A stretch of DNA of 64,000 nucleotides from Chelonoidis abingdonii (taxonomy: Eukaryota > Chordata > Testudines > Testudinidae), in contig NC_133777.1 of assembly GCF_003597395.2 (NCBI RefSeq), positions 64,623,522 to 64,687,521 of the forward strand, written 5' to 3'. The notes under the pieces are model-generated. The model was not told the origin of the DNA, did not search any database, and saw nothing but the letters and a program-made list of their open reading frames with translations. Made by a program: the position numbers and the translations under genes. How positions within the stretch are numbered: the first letter of the stretch is position 1; each line of letters opens with the position of its first letter. Below are positions 1 to 10,170 of this stretch, piece by piece.

Positions 1-429
1 AGCTCAGCAACCAAGTGGCCTGCTTCTAGTGGTTTATCAGAAACTGTTACACAGCCTTTCATCATTTGCACTTGTTTTTCATTTTGATCCTTCAAACACT
101 CAAATTTTGTTTTTGCCCCTATTGGCAAGGGATGGATGTTTGCTTGAAAAGTGTTTTTTTAACTTACTTGGCAACATTGCACGGTTTCAGAGATTCTCCC
201 CACACATAAGACGTTGTCTAAGAGAGTAAGATGGTTCACCTGTAAACAAAAATCCACATTGCAAACAACACTCACAGTAGCATTGGATCACCACTTTGAC
301 CTCCTTATGTTCCTGTTCAGCTTCATCACTGAAAATAGATGTAGAGGCACCAGAATCTCTTTTCTTCAAATATCTGTCCATTTTCAAGTGTTCAATTCAA
401 AATTCACCACCAGCAAGTTTAAAAAACTC
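1..429. other. Unassigned leading stretch, no gene seen
   Basis: AT-rich sequence with no recognisable gene or repeat boundary. The open frames that start here run into the C-rich repeat downstream and have low-complexity Pro/Ser/His composition, so they are not credible coding sequence. Confidence 0.5.
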
Positions 430-905
430 CTTCTCAGAGCCTATACCCTCTCCTTCTGCCCCCCACCCCCAAATTCCCTCCCAGAGCCTGCTCCCCCACC
501 CTCTGCACATCGTCCCGCCCCTAAACTCCTCCCAGAGCCTGCACCCACATCCCTTTCCCACACACACCCTCCTGCCCCCAAACGTCCTCCCAGAGCCTGC
601 ACCCCCCTCTCTCCGCACCCCCTCTGGTCCCCAAACTCCCTCCCAGAGCCTGCACTCCCTCACTCTGCACCCTTTCCCACTCCCAAACTCCGTGCCAGAG
701 CTTGCACCCCTCACCTGCACCTCCATCCCTTGCCCCAGCCCAGAGTCTGCACCCCAACTGCATTCCAGAGCCTGCATCCCTCACCCCCTCCTGCACCCCA
801 CCCCTGCCCCAGTCCAGAGTCTCCACCCAGCACCTAACTGCATCCCAGGGCTTGCACCCCAGACCTCCTCCCCTCACCCAAACTCCCTCCCAGAGCCTTA
901 GGCAC
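430..905. repeat. Degenerate C-rich minisatellite
   Basis: The core CTCCCAGAGCCTGCACCCC recurs about ten times (near 479, 528, 588, 642, 691, 731, 762, 812, 843 and 887) with irregular spacing of roughly 30-60 bases, separated by C-rich filler. The spacing suggests a decayed tandem array rather than a homogeneous satellite. Long frames on both strands here (Pro-rich on plus, Gly/Trp-rich on minus) follow from the base composition. Confidence 0.75.
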
Positions 906-1643
906 GTAGGGAGTGCAGTTTGGGGGGGCTGAGTTTGGGTGGGGTTGGGCTCTGGGTGTTCTGGGCACCACCAAAATTTCTACAAACCTGCTGCCCCTGC
1001 TTAGAAAGAAACAATCAGTTTCACACAAACAAAATGGGAAATGACTGCCTAAGAAGGAGTCCTGTGGGGTCATAGTGGACCACAAGCTAAATATGAGTCA
1101 ACAGTGTGACACTGTTGCAAAAAAAGCGAACATCATTCTGGGATGTATTAGCAGGAGTGTTATAAGCAAGACACAAGTAATTCTTCCTCTCTACTTCCTA
1201 CTGATTAGGCCTCAGCTGGAGTATTGTGTCCAGTTTTGATTGCCACATTTCAGGAAAGATGTGGACAAATTGGAGAAAGTCCGAGCAAGAAGCAACAAAA
1301 ATGATTAAAGGTCTAGAAAACATGACCTATGAGGAAGATTGAAAAAAATTGGGTTCATTTAGTTTGGAGAGAAAGACTGAGAGGGGACATAACAGTTTTC
1401 AAGTACATAAAAAGGTTGTTACAGGAGGAGGGAGAAAAATTGTTGCTCTTAACCTCTGAGGACAGGACAAGAAGCAATGAGCTTACATTGCAGCAAGAGA
1501 GGTTTAGGTTGGACATTAGGAAAAACTTTCTAACTGTCAGAGTGTTAAGTACTGGACTAAATTGCCTAGGGGGTTGTGGAATCTCCTTCACTGGAGATTT
1601 TCAAGAGCATGTTAGACAAACACCTGTCAGGGATGGTCTAGAT

Positions 1644-1962
1644 CAGCGGTCTCAAACTTTAGCAACCCAAGGATCCCATTTTCCCTTGGGATACTCAACC
1701 CAGGCCCTGCCCCACTCCACCCTTCCTCACCCCAACCTGCCTCTTCCCCCCCGCTTCACCCTTCCTGCTCTTTTCACCCTTCCCCAAGTACACCCGTCCC
1801 TTCTACTCTCCCACCACCATCTCTGCATGCTGCGGAACAGCAGTTCTGTGGCATCCCAGGAGGCACTGGGGGGAGGGGGAGTTGATCGGCAGGCCGGCAG
1901 CTTTGGACATGACTCACGAACCCCTGGAGTACCCTCACGGACTCCCAGTTTGAGAACCACTG
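1644..1962. mobile_element. hAT-like non-autonomous element with 8-bp TSD
   Basis: The termini are CAGCGGTCTCAAAC at the left and GTTTGAGAACCACTG at the right, an imperfect inverted repeat of the CAGTGGTTCTCAAAC type common in hAT MITEs. The flanks are a perfect 8-bp duplication GTCTAGAT (1636-1643 and 1963-1970). Removing the insert plus one flank joins the two CR1 parts. The interior is C-rich and has no transposase frame. Confidence 0.88.
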
Positions 1963-2026
1963 GTCTAGATAATACTTAGTCGTGCCTACGAGTGCAGGGG
2001 ACTGGACTAGATGACCTCTTGAGGCT

Positions 2027-2789
2027 TGTCAGGTTCCTTCCCCACTCGTGAAATTTAGGGTACAGATGTGGAGACCTGATGGACACTTCTAAGCTTAATT
2101 ACAAGCTTAGATCTGGTAACACTGCCACCATTCAGAATTTCAGTGTCTGGAGCTTTCCCTGTCCCCCAAAACTTTCCCCTCCTGGTTGTCTTGAGGGACT
2201 TCACCCAATTCCCTCGTGAACACAGATCCAAACCCCTTGGATCTTAAACAAGAGAAATAACCATCCCCCTCTTTCCCCCACAGTCCTCTGGTGAGTCCAG
2301 ATCGAATCCCTTTGGATCAAAAAAAAAAAATCCAAGGAAAATCAATCAGGTATAAGAAAAAAAAGGCTTTTAATTAAAGAAAAAAAGGTGAAAGAAAATC
2401 CTCTGGAGAGATTAGCATTCCAACTCACAGACAACAGATTCAAAACACAGAGGATGTTCCCCTGCACAAACTTAGTTACATAAAGAAAAAAAACCCAATA
2501 CCCAATTTTTGATAATTCCCTTATTTTATACCAAGACAAGTTACAAAGAAAATAAATAAACTTATTTATCCTTTCTAAACTTACTACTCTGATAAGAGGC
2601 TGGTGCTTGATCTTTTTTACTCCAGCTGAAACTGAAAAAACTCTAAACAAAGAAAAACTTCCCCTTTCTTTTGAAACATCTTGTCCCATTGGTTCTTGGT
2701 CAGGTGTTAGCTAGGCTAGGTAAACTTTTAACCCTTTACAGGTAAAAAGGCATTTACCCTTTACAGATAAACCATCTGTTTATATGACA
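2027..2789. mobile_element. Solo-LTR-like insertion in CR1
   Basis: A 763-bp block starts TGTCAGG and ends ATGACA. It interrupts the CR1 tail between 'gacctcttgagg' and 'cccttccag'. The TG...CA ends and the lack of coding capacity fit a solo LTR. The flanking bases (AGGCT and GGGCC) are only a weak 5-bp duplication match, so the boundaries are likely but not proven. The interior is A-rich, with a direct 'ccctttaca' repeat near the right end. Whether it belongs to an endogenous retrovirus or a Gypsy-type element cannot be decided, since no internal coding region is present. Confidence 0.65.
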
Positions 2790-2964
2790 GGGCCCTTCCA
2801 GTCTATGATTCTATAAATGCCAAGGTCATTTGAGTGTATTGTTTGCAATTGTTATGACACTAATTAAAATAATGAGGATTATTTTCTCCTCTCAAGTGAC
2901 TTTTCCAAATCATTGGCACACTAGTTCAGCCTGATGGCACACCAGTTGGGAAACACTGCTTTTA

Positions 2965-3580
2965 GCTACCTGGACCCATACACCTTCCACTGCGGTACTC
3001 TTGAGCCCTTTTAAATATTGGCACTACGTTAGCTATCTTCCAGGCATCTGGTACAGAAGCTGATTTAAAGGACAGGTTACAAACCATGGTTAATAGTTCC
3101 GCAATTTCACATTTGAGTTCTTTCAGAACTCTTGGGTGAATGCCATCTGGTCCTGGTGACTTGTTTACTGTTAAGTTTATCGATTAATCCAAATCTTCCT
3201 CTAGTGACACTTCAATCTGTGACAATTTCTCAGATTTGTCACTTACAAAGAACGGCTCAGGTTTGGGAATCTTCCTAACATCCTCAGCTGTGAAGACTGA
3301 AGCAAAGAATTCATTAGTTTCTCTGCAATGACTTTCTCGCCTTTAAGTGCTCCTTTATATCTCGATTGTCGGCGGGCCCCACTGGTTGTTTAGCAGGCTT
3401 CCTGCTTCTGATGTTCTTAAAAAAACATTTTGTTATTACCTTTGAGTTTTTGGCTAGCCGTTCTTCAAACTCCTCTTTGGCTTTTCTATTACATTTTACA
3501 CTTAATGTGCAGTGTTTATGCTCCTTTTATTTTACCTCACTAGGATTTGACTTCACTTCCCTATTCCTAATAAATCTAAC
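2965..3580 (-). pseudogene. CR1 ORF2 fragment (linker to early RT), decayed
   Basis: On the minus strand this matches the part of CR1 ORF2 between the endonuclease and reverse-transcriptase domains. A clear stretch KSPGPDGIHPRVLKEL is encoded at 3162-3115, the conserved start of the CR1 RT domain. Upstream in gene order (3560-3200) are the decayed Lys/Glu-rich linker and an 'EVSLEE'-like block. Stops and indels make it non-functional. It lies in the same orientation as the ORF1 remnant at 3600-4265, so both probably derive from one CR1 copy that has lost the endonuclease region between them. Confidence 0.8.
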
Positions 3581-3599
3581 CTCCTGTCTACACCATCAT

Positions 3600-4268
3600 C
3601 TCATCACGCATTGAGAATTGAAGCTCTGCTGACTAACCTGGCCCTGTGCGTGAACTGGGAGCATTTCTGAGAATGCCACCATAGAAGTCCTGGATTTCAG
3701 CTTTTCTTAGCAGCCCTAAATTTGGCCTTCCAGGACATCTCTCCTACCCTTCCCTATGTCACTGGTACCTACAGTACCATGACCACTGGCTCCTCCCTGG
3801 CCACTACACATAAGTCAATCTAGATGCCTCGAGAGATCTCAACTTCCCACAGGCAGCAGTCACAACCAGCTATCTATGTTTCTAATGATTGAATCTCATT
3901 ACTAACACTGCCTTTTCCTAATGACTGGAGTTCCCTCCCCAGAGAGGTAACCTCAGTGTGAGATGATACCCAGCATCATCTGGAAGGAGGGTCCCAACTA
4001 TGGGAAAATTTCCCTTCTGCTCCGTTGACTGCTCTGCATCCTGGGCCCTTCATCCTCTAACACAGGATTGTCTGACCGGAGGTGGACAAATCTATAGTGT
4101 CCCAGGAAAGCCTCATCAACATACCTTTGCCTCTAGCTCCTCCAGTTCCACCAACCTGCCTCCAAAGCCGCACCCCATCTCTGAGGCAGGAGCTCCTTGC
4201 ACCGAATGCACACACCCGCCCTCAGGGCAGGTAATCATAACATCCTACATTGAGCACATAAACAGCTA
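3600..4268 (-). pseudogene. CR1 ORF1 remnant (esterase-type), decayed
   Basis: The minus strand resembles CR1 ORF1, which in vertebrate CR1s carries an SGNH/GDSL-type esterase domain. The peptide DSIIRNIDS, the esterase block-I region, is readable near 3895-3869, but the preceding Gly codon is damaged by a small deletion. The downstream block (4090-4260 on plus) is the N-terminal part, with a Cys-containing segment near 4200-4150. Many frameshifts are present. It ends within about ten bases of the left end of the DIRS-like element, and sequence just beyond the DIRS right end looks like its continuation. Confidence 0.65.
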
Positions 4269-4272
4269 GCCC

Positions 4273-4465
4273 CATTCTTTTCGAGTGCTTGCTATATCCA
4301 TCCAGATGTGTACGCCGCACGTGCACGTTCGTCGGAGAACTTTTACCCTAGCACTCCAGCGGGCCGCAGGCCGCCTCCTAGAGTGGCGCTGCCATGGCGG
4401 TGATATATACCTGCGGCCGCCCGCTCCTCAGTTCCTTCTTACCGCCATGTCGGTCTGTTGAACTG
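4273..4465 (+). repeat. DIRS left inverted terminal repeat
   Basis: Complementary to about 9945-10170. Shared blocks include the 'cgtgcacgttcgt' and 'ggagaactttta' segments, a TATA-like 'gatatatacc', and a 'cagttccttctt' segment. Identity falls away after about 4450. A promoter is expected in this repeat by analogy with DIRS1, but this was not tested. Confidence 0.8.
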
Positions 4466-4623
4466 TGGAGCGCGGCATAGCTGACCTCCACGTCCCTAGC
4501 TCTCTCGTTATCGGTATAGTTACAGTTATTTCTGGTTCTTTAGTATTATATAGTTGTAGTTATAGTTAGTTAGTTAGTTAGCGGGTTCAGGGCTCTAGCT
4601 CTCCCGCGCCCAGCGCCGGGCGG

Positions 4624-6790
4624 ATGCCTGGTTCGCCGGATTCAAAGCGTGCTCGGCTGTAAAAAGCCGATGCCCACCAGTGATCCCACGACGCCTGCTT
4701 AAAGTGCCTGGGGAATCCACATCTCGGAGAAGTGCGCCTGCAAAGCCTTCCGGCCGCGAACTAAGAAGGAGCGAGACCAACGCCTCCGGATGTTCCTTAT
4801 GGAAGCGGCACTTCACCCCTGCCGTCGGCACCGAGCGCGGCCCGGCACGGATCCCTCCGGCACCGAAGCGCAACGCACCGCCCGTCCGGCACCGGCTCCT
4901 GGAAAGAGGGTCTCCTCGTCTCCTACCGGCTAAGCAGCCCGGAAGGAGCACCCGATGCCGACGCCGGTCGCGCCGCCGCGCCAGGGGCTTCGTTGACCTC
5001 GGGCCGGGCAGGTCGTCGAGTTCCGATCCCTCTTAGTCCCCGCCAAGATCTGGGGTTGAGCTCGTAGTCCCGTTCTACGCCTAGAACTATTCGTCGCAAG
5101 GGACCTTCTCGCCTTGACGAGCCTGGGCCCCAACCCTGCACCGCCGGTGCGTGTTGTACTTCTAAGGGCAAGCGACGCCGATGAGAGCACCAACCCCGGA
5201 TTCTCCGGTCCGGCACTGATCTCGCTCCGCACCGATCCAAGTCACGGCACCGATCCCGGTCCCGAGGAGTCTGCTTCAAAGCGCCGCTCGCAGCTAGCCG
5301 GCACGCCGCTCTCCCCGGCAGCATGGTGTACTCGCGCGCCAATCATCTTTCACGTCGGCCAGGCACTCCCGGCACCGTTCGGCTCCAGCCATCGATACGC
5401 ACCGTGACTCAAGGAGCGGCTCCGGCACCGAAGGTCAGATCCCGGTCGACCTCCGGCACGCGGCTGGTGGCAGGTCCTGGTCCAGATCTCGGCACGGCAC
5501 GGCTACGGCACCGCTCCCGGCCCGACGAGGCCGTCGCCGTCGAGGGCGCGGATTCGCACTACTCGCGTTCCGCCCCCGTGGCCTCTTGCAGGGTTCAGTT
5601 CTTCGAGGACGGATAGAGCTCTATCTGGACGTTGACAGGTCGCCGCCTCTTCCCTGAGGTCACCAGGAACATGGTCCGCTAGCAGTGGGCTTCTGGACGC
5701 CCTGGGGCCATACCACAAGCCCAGGTGGGTCTCAGCAATTTCCGCCAGTCCGGCCGTTCAGAGCGCAGGGCTCCAGAGGCTACGGTTTCTCGCCCACCGC
5801 ATCCCTGCAGAGGACCGGTCTCCTACCCGCTGAGACTGAAACCCCGCAGGTGCCAGAAACAGCGGTCCACTCTGAGCCGCACCTGACCACTTCTGCCAGG
5901 TGTTCTCATCATCCTCCGGAGGAACGTGGGGGACGACGACCACTGGTCCCCCCACTAACCTCAGGGCTCACCAGGACCTCTCAGACGCGGTGCGCAAAAC
6001 ATGAGACTTCCAAGCTGAGGAGGTCTCGAAGTTGCGACCCAGGTCGTCACGATACTCTCAGCAGATGCGCCACTCGCGTCGCCCGCCCTTCATAAAAACC
6101 ATACAAGCGAATGACCACCATATGGCAGTCCCCGGCCTCCATTCCCCCGCTGCTCGGGTGCTGAGCGCAAGTATATGGTTCCCTCGAAGGATATGAGTAT
6201 CTATACGTCATCCGCCCCCATGTTCCCTCGTCGTTCAATCTGTGAAGAGAGGGAACGACATGGAAAGAAGTCGGCGCGAAATCTCAGAGGCGCGGCATAT
6301 GGACTGCTCGCCGTAAGGTCTATTCCGCTGGAGCGTTGCAGCTGTGGTTTCAAACCAACAAGCCCTGCTCAGCCGCTACGCATATAATACCTGGGACGGC
6401 TGTTAAATTTGGAGCTTTCCCACAAAGATGCTCGGCAAGAGTTCACGCCTCCTGGACGAAGCAGAAGGTCGCGCGCACTGCACTGCAGGTTGTCTTTGGA
6501 CGCAGCTGACTCGGCCGCTAGGACTATCGCTCCGGAGGCACTATGGCCGCATCTCCTGGCTACAGGTTCTGGTCTCCTCCGGAACTCCAGAGCACAATCC
6601 AGGACCTTCCGTTCAGGGCAGGGCCTAATTTTCTGAAAGACAGACCCGCGCCGCAAGTCTTAAGGACAACAGGTCATTATGCATGCCCTCGGGATGCACA
6701 CGCCTGTAAACGCAGCGTCGTCCGTTCAGGCCGCAACAACAGGCAGGCCCCTCCCGCAGCCAGACAAAGCAGACTTGCAGGAGACGTAAC
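4624..6790 (+). pseudogene. DIRS gag-like region, frameshifted
   Basis: This is the first coding region after the left terminal repeat. A cysteine block starts with CLKC (codons from 4696) and continues, after a frame change between 4712 and 4727, as EKCACKAF and a Lys/Arg-rich segment, resembling a zinc-knuckle-like motif. From about 4820 to 5520 the sequence repeats GGCACCG-type units that would encode Gly-Thr-Asp/Arg-Ser rich, low-complexity protein. The end of the region is uncertain; the stretch around 6543-6700 looks like the gag C-terminal part. No single frame is open for more than about 140 residues in the first 1.8 kb. The start at 4624 is the first ATG after the repeat and meets a stop after 12 codons, so the copy is not expressed as one protein. 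Confidence 0.6.
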
Positions 6791-6869
6791 AGAAGCGGCA
6801 GGCGTCGACACTCTGGAACCACGGGGCCAACTCAAGGTCCCTCCAAGCCATCTCCGTCGAAGCCGTCCT

Positions 6870-8530
6870 TCTGAAGGTGCGCCGGGGCGCTGTACCAGTT
6901 CTTTCCATGGATCGCATCCCTCCCTTTCTCAACCGTCTCTTGTTCTTACTCCCGGCGTGGCGCCAGCTTATACGGACCGTTGGGTCCTTCGCACATGCGG
7001 CTTGGCTACACCTGCAGTTTGCTTCGTACCCCGCTCCGCCTCCTGCTCGTCCCTCTTCAGGACTCCTCTCACGAGCAAATTCCCTACAAGAGGTTGCAAC
7101 GCTCCTCGCAAGGGAAGCCGTGGAGAGGGTGCGAAGGACGAGATGGGAAAGGGTTCTACTCCCTTACTTTCTGATCCAAGCCAAGGAGGTCTCGTCCACC
7201 TCGATCTCCGCGGACTCAACAGTAACCTCTCAAGTTGAAGTTCCGCGGTTTCCTGGACCTTATCCTTCCCTGGATCCGGAGACTGTACGCCACTCAGACA
7301 TGCAGGACGCCTATTTCCATATCTCCATCTTTCCGCCCATCGCGAATTTCTCCGCTTTCGTTGCGGCGGCAGGCCTATCAATTCACGGTCCTTCCGTCGG
7401 ACTCTACACGACCCGAGAGTGTTCACCAAGTGCATGCCGTAGTCGTCGCACTTTCTTCCGTCGCGTGCGGGTAACACGTGTTCCCCTACACTCAACGACT
7501 GGCTTATCCGGGGCCCTCGCAGGATGGATGTCAAGAAACGTCGTAGGTGGTCAGCACCTTTTTTCCACCTCGGTGGCTACTATGTGGGAGAAGTCCACTC
7601 ATATCCCTACTCAGAGGATAGAGTTCATCGGAGCGTTCTGGACTCTACTATAGCCCGGGCGGTCCTTCTTTCCAGCGCGTTCCAGACGCTATCAGCCATC
7701 ATCCGCGGCTTGCAGTCGGACCTCTGACTCCCTGCGCACTTGCCTACGCTGTTTGGCACATGGCAGCTGCACTTCGTCAGCGGCACGCCCGACTCCGCCT
7801 CCGGCCCCTACAATCCTGGCTCTACCCTCAGCTTCGGTCGGCAGGCGCACGTTGGACACGGTGGTCACGATTCCACAAGCGTCCGTCCTCTCCTCTCAAT
7901 GTGGGCTAGATCAGTCGTCTGATGTCGGGGCTTCCATTTCAGCAGCCCAGCCCTCGCTGTCTCTGACGACGACGCGTCAGATTTGGGATGGGGGCTCACC
8001 TAGGGACCTCCCGGACCAGGGGCGCTGGTCTCTCCGAGCTCGCCCTGCATTCAACATCCGGAGTTAGAGCGGTCCGCCTGGTTGTCTTGCGTTTCGTGTC
8101 AGATCAGGGCCGCTGTGTACTCGGTCTTTACGACACACGAGGCCGAGTTTACTACTGAACACGCACGGCGATACAAATCTCCTCTTCTTTCCCAGGAAGC
8201 ACATTAACGATAGCCTTGGGTAATTTGCATAACCCAGCTGTTCAACCTGATTGCTTCCTACTTGCCGGGGGCTCGAAATACCTGGGGACATCTCAGCCGA
8301 TCCTTCACTCCCACGAATGGTCCTTTCGCATCAAAGACGTGCCCTGCTCTCTTCTGGCAGTGGGGCATTCCACGGTGGACCTTTTGCAACGGCGCAGAAA
8401 ACAGGAAGGCCCGTTTGCTGCTCTTATCAGGGCGCGGCCGGGCGATAGCGGACACCTTCTAATCCCTGGACAAACGCACTCTTCTATCAGTCCCACTCTG
8501 TCCCGTTACGTCCACTAAGGTCCTTCTGAA
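6870..8530 (+). pseudogene. DIRS reverse transcriptase / RNase H region, frameshifted
   Basis: The longest frame (6877-7653) contains, in order, an LLAREAVERV segment near 7110, then DMQDAYFHISIFP at about 7297-7335, which is the RT motif-A region of DIRS elements (the catalytic Asp is part of QDAYF). Parts of the next motif occur in other frames (YQFTVLPS and HQVHAVVVA in the frame at 7235-7474). The catalytic Tyr-x-Asp-Asp-equivalent site at about 7487-7509, usually YLDDWL in this family, has an indel and has lost the first Asp. Downstream, TQRIEFIGA near 7612 starts the connection to the RNase H-like part, and PGARNTW near 8265 marks its end. The copy cannot encode an active enzyme. Confidence 0.75.
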
Positions 8531-8539
8531 TGGTGCGCA

Positions 8540-9800
8540 GGGCAAGGCCCGCTTGATTTTATCGCTCCAGGCTTGGGCCGCCAGCATTGGTACTCATCAG
8601 TTAGCTACTTCTGGTAGTCGACCCGGTTCCCTGCCTCTTCACCTGGACCTGATCACCACTAGGACCATGGCCGCCTTTGCACCGGACCTCCATTGCTCAC
8701 CTCTCGGCTGCACGTGGCATCTGAGTTGCAGACTCTGCGTCATTACGTTTGTTCTTCCCATGGAGGCAGGTCTTCTGGGAAGTAGAAAACTCAACAAGGG
8801 CAACATACGTAGCCAAGTGGAGCGGTTTATCTGCTGGCGCGAGGAAAAGGCGGCTTCCATCCCACGGGTTCCATACGGTCATTCTACGTTACTTTGGTCG
8901 CGTCAGAGCATAGGCTTGCACTGTCCTCTCTCCGGTTCACTAGCGCCATCTCCACTTTTCCAAACCCAGGGGGGGTTGGGGGGGGGAAAAGTGGAAAGGG
9001 GGCCAGCTCGTGTCTTTTTTCTGCACCGCCAAATGGATGGTGTCCCAGATTCCTCAAAGGCTGGAGGCTTTACCCGCAGTCCGCCACAGCCCTCCTGGAT
9101 TAACCTGGTGCTATCCCGTTCATGTTCTACCCTCGTTTTGAAGCCGCTGGCTACGTGTCCTTCTTAGCTTGCCTGAAGAGTGGCAAGTTCTGCGTGGCGA
9201 ATCACTTCTGCTCGGCGCGATGTCGGAGTGCGCGCCTCGTCGGGGTATCCCCCGTATACGGTTTCCATCGGGACAAGTGCAATGAAGGCCGCACTCCGCA
9301 TTTCTTCCCCAGGTTGTATCAGCCTTGTCATGTCAACCATAACAATCCTGCCTATTCTTCTTCCAACCACAACTTGTCTCTGCAAGGAGCAGGCAGTTAC
9401 CTCCTTAGAGTGCGCGAGGCGCTCGCCTTTTTACATACAGTGAACCAAACCATTTCCGTAAGTCCGCCTCAACTTTCTTTTGCCGGTGCGGAACGAAGAT
9501 TAGGTTACCAGTTTCCTATCAGAGATTTCCGTCATGGGTGATCTTCCTGTATTACGGGGGGAAAAAAAACCTGTCTATACGACCACTAGCCATCTTCTTC
9601 GGCAGAGTGAACGGCGCACTCTACCAGAGCAGGGCTTCTAGAACAGCACCCTTCGCACGAGTGCCTATCCAGGGAGATCTCAGTGGCACGACCTGGTCCT
9701 TCAGTGCACACTTTTTGCTACCCATTATCCCTGTCCAGCAGTCCAGGGATGATGCGGCCTTCCGGCTCTGCTGTATTGCGCCACAGTGACCTCAATCCGA
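8540..9800 (+). pseudogene. DIRS tyrosine recombinase, frameshifted
   Basis: This is the third DIRS coding region. The N-terminal core-binding part is readable around 8821 (RFICWREEKAA). The box-I region (VAITSARR in intact relatives) is disrupted at about 9193-9225 by single-base insertions. The HxxR signature survives as HSTRA at 9617-9631. The nucleophilic Tyr codon is probably TAT at 9726-9728, after a further frame change. Blocks around 9122-9541 and 9538-9789 give the longest open pieces. The enzyme normally integrates the circular DIRS DNA; here the pieces are in different frames, so no activity is expected. Confidence 0.72.
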
Positions 9801-9829
9801 ACCCTACCACCTAGGTAGGCTTGGAATCA

Positions 9830-9925
9830 CCTACTGGAATGGATATAAGCAAGCATCGTAGAAGAAAACAGTTACTAACCTTTGGTAACTGTGTTTCTTG
9901 AGATGTGTTGCTCATATCCTATTGC
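9830..9925 (+). repeat. DIRS internal complementary region (junction repeat)
   Basis: The first half (9838-9873) matches the element's right extremity in sense, and the second half (9888-9921) matches the left extremity, forming a palindrome-like pair of about 34-base arms around 'ctaacctttggtaac'. This is the arrangement known for DIRS1, where the region is thought to guide circularisation of the cDNA. Confidence 0.72.
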
Positions 9926-9944
9926 ACACCGCCCTCTTCCCCAC

Positions 9945-10170
9945 TGTCGGATAGCCGCAAGAAGGACTGAGAGCAGGGCGGCTGGCAGGGGTATATATCA
10001 CCCGCATGCGGCGCCATCTAGAGGCTGCGGGCCCGCGGCCGCTGGACGTTGCTAGGTATAAAAGTTCTCCAACGAACGTGCACGCGTAGGGCAGGTACAC
10101 CTACTGGAATGGATATGAGCAACACATCTCGAAGAACAACAGTTACAAAGGTGAGTAACCGTGTTTTCTG
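9945..10170 (-). repeat. DIRS right inverted terminal repeat
   Basis: The reverse complement aligns with 4273-4465, including the 'gatatatacc' box and the 'gcacgttcgt' segment. The outer end (10105-10165) has the same sequence as the left half of the internal junction repeat. Confidence 0.8.

Larger units (their letters stand above)
1018..2815 (+). mobile_element. CR1 LINE, 3' portion, interrupted twice
   Basis: The plus strand carries the C-terminal part of a CR1 ORF2 and its 3' tail. The segment from about 1036 corresponds to the CR1 reverse-transcriptase end (tract equivalent to 'aaatatgagtcaacagtgt...aagaagg') and is full of stops and indels. The 3' tail 'ggactggactagatgacc' lies at about 1998-2015, and its continuation 'cccttccagtctatgattct' is at about 2793-2812. 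The element is split by a hAT-like insert (1644-1962) and an LTR-like insert (2027-2789). It is 5' truncated, as most CR1 copies are. Confidence 0.85.
4273..10170 (+). mobile_element. DIRS-like tyrosine-recombinase retrotransposon, decayed full-length copy
   Basis: A 5.9-kb GC-rich island in AT-rich surroundings. The left end (about 4273-4465) and right end (about 9945-10170) are inverted copies: for example 'gtgcacgttcgtcggagaac' at left pairs with the complement of 'gttctccaacgaacgtgcac' at right. Just inside the right repeat, 9830-9925 reproduces a right-end-to-left-end junction, as expected for a DIRS internal complementary region. Between the ends, in order, are gag-like, RT/RNase H and tyrosine-recombinase remnants, all frameshifted. 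No target duplication is obvious, as expected for recombinase-mediated insertion. The combination of inverted ends, junction repeat and HxxR-type recombinase makes DIRS more likely than Gypsy or Ngaro. Confidence 0.85.

Noticed and set aside
214..901. Two plus-strand Pro-rich frames of about 200 codons
   Set aside because: They follow from the C-rich minisatellite; composition is repetitive and no domain is visible.
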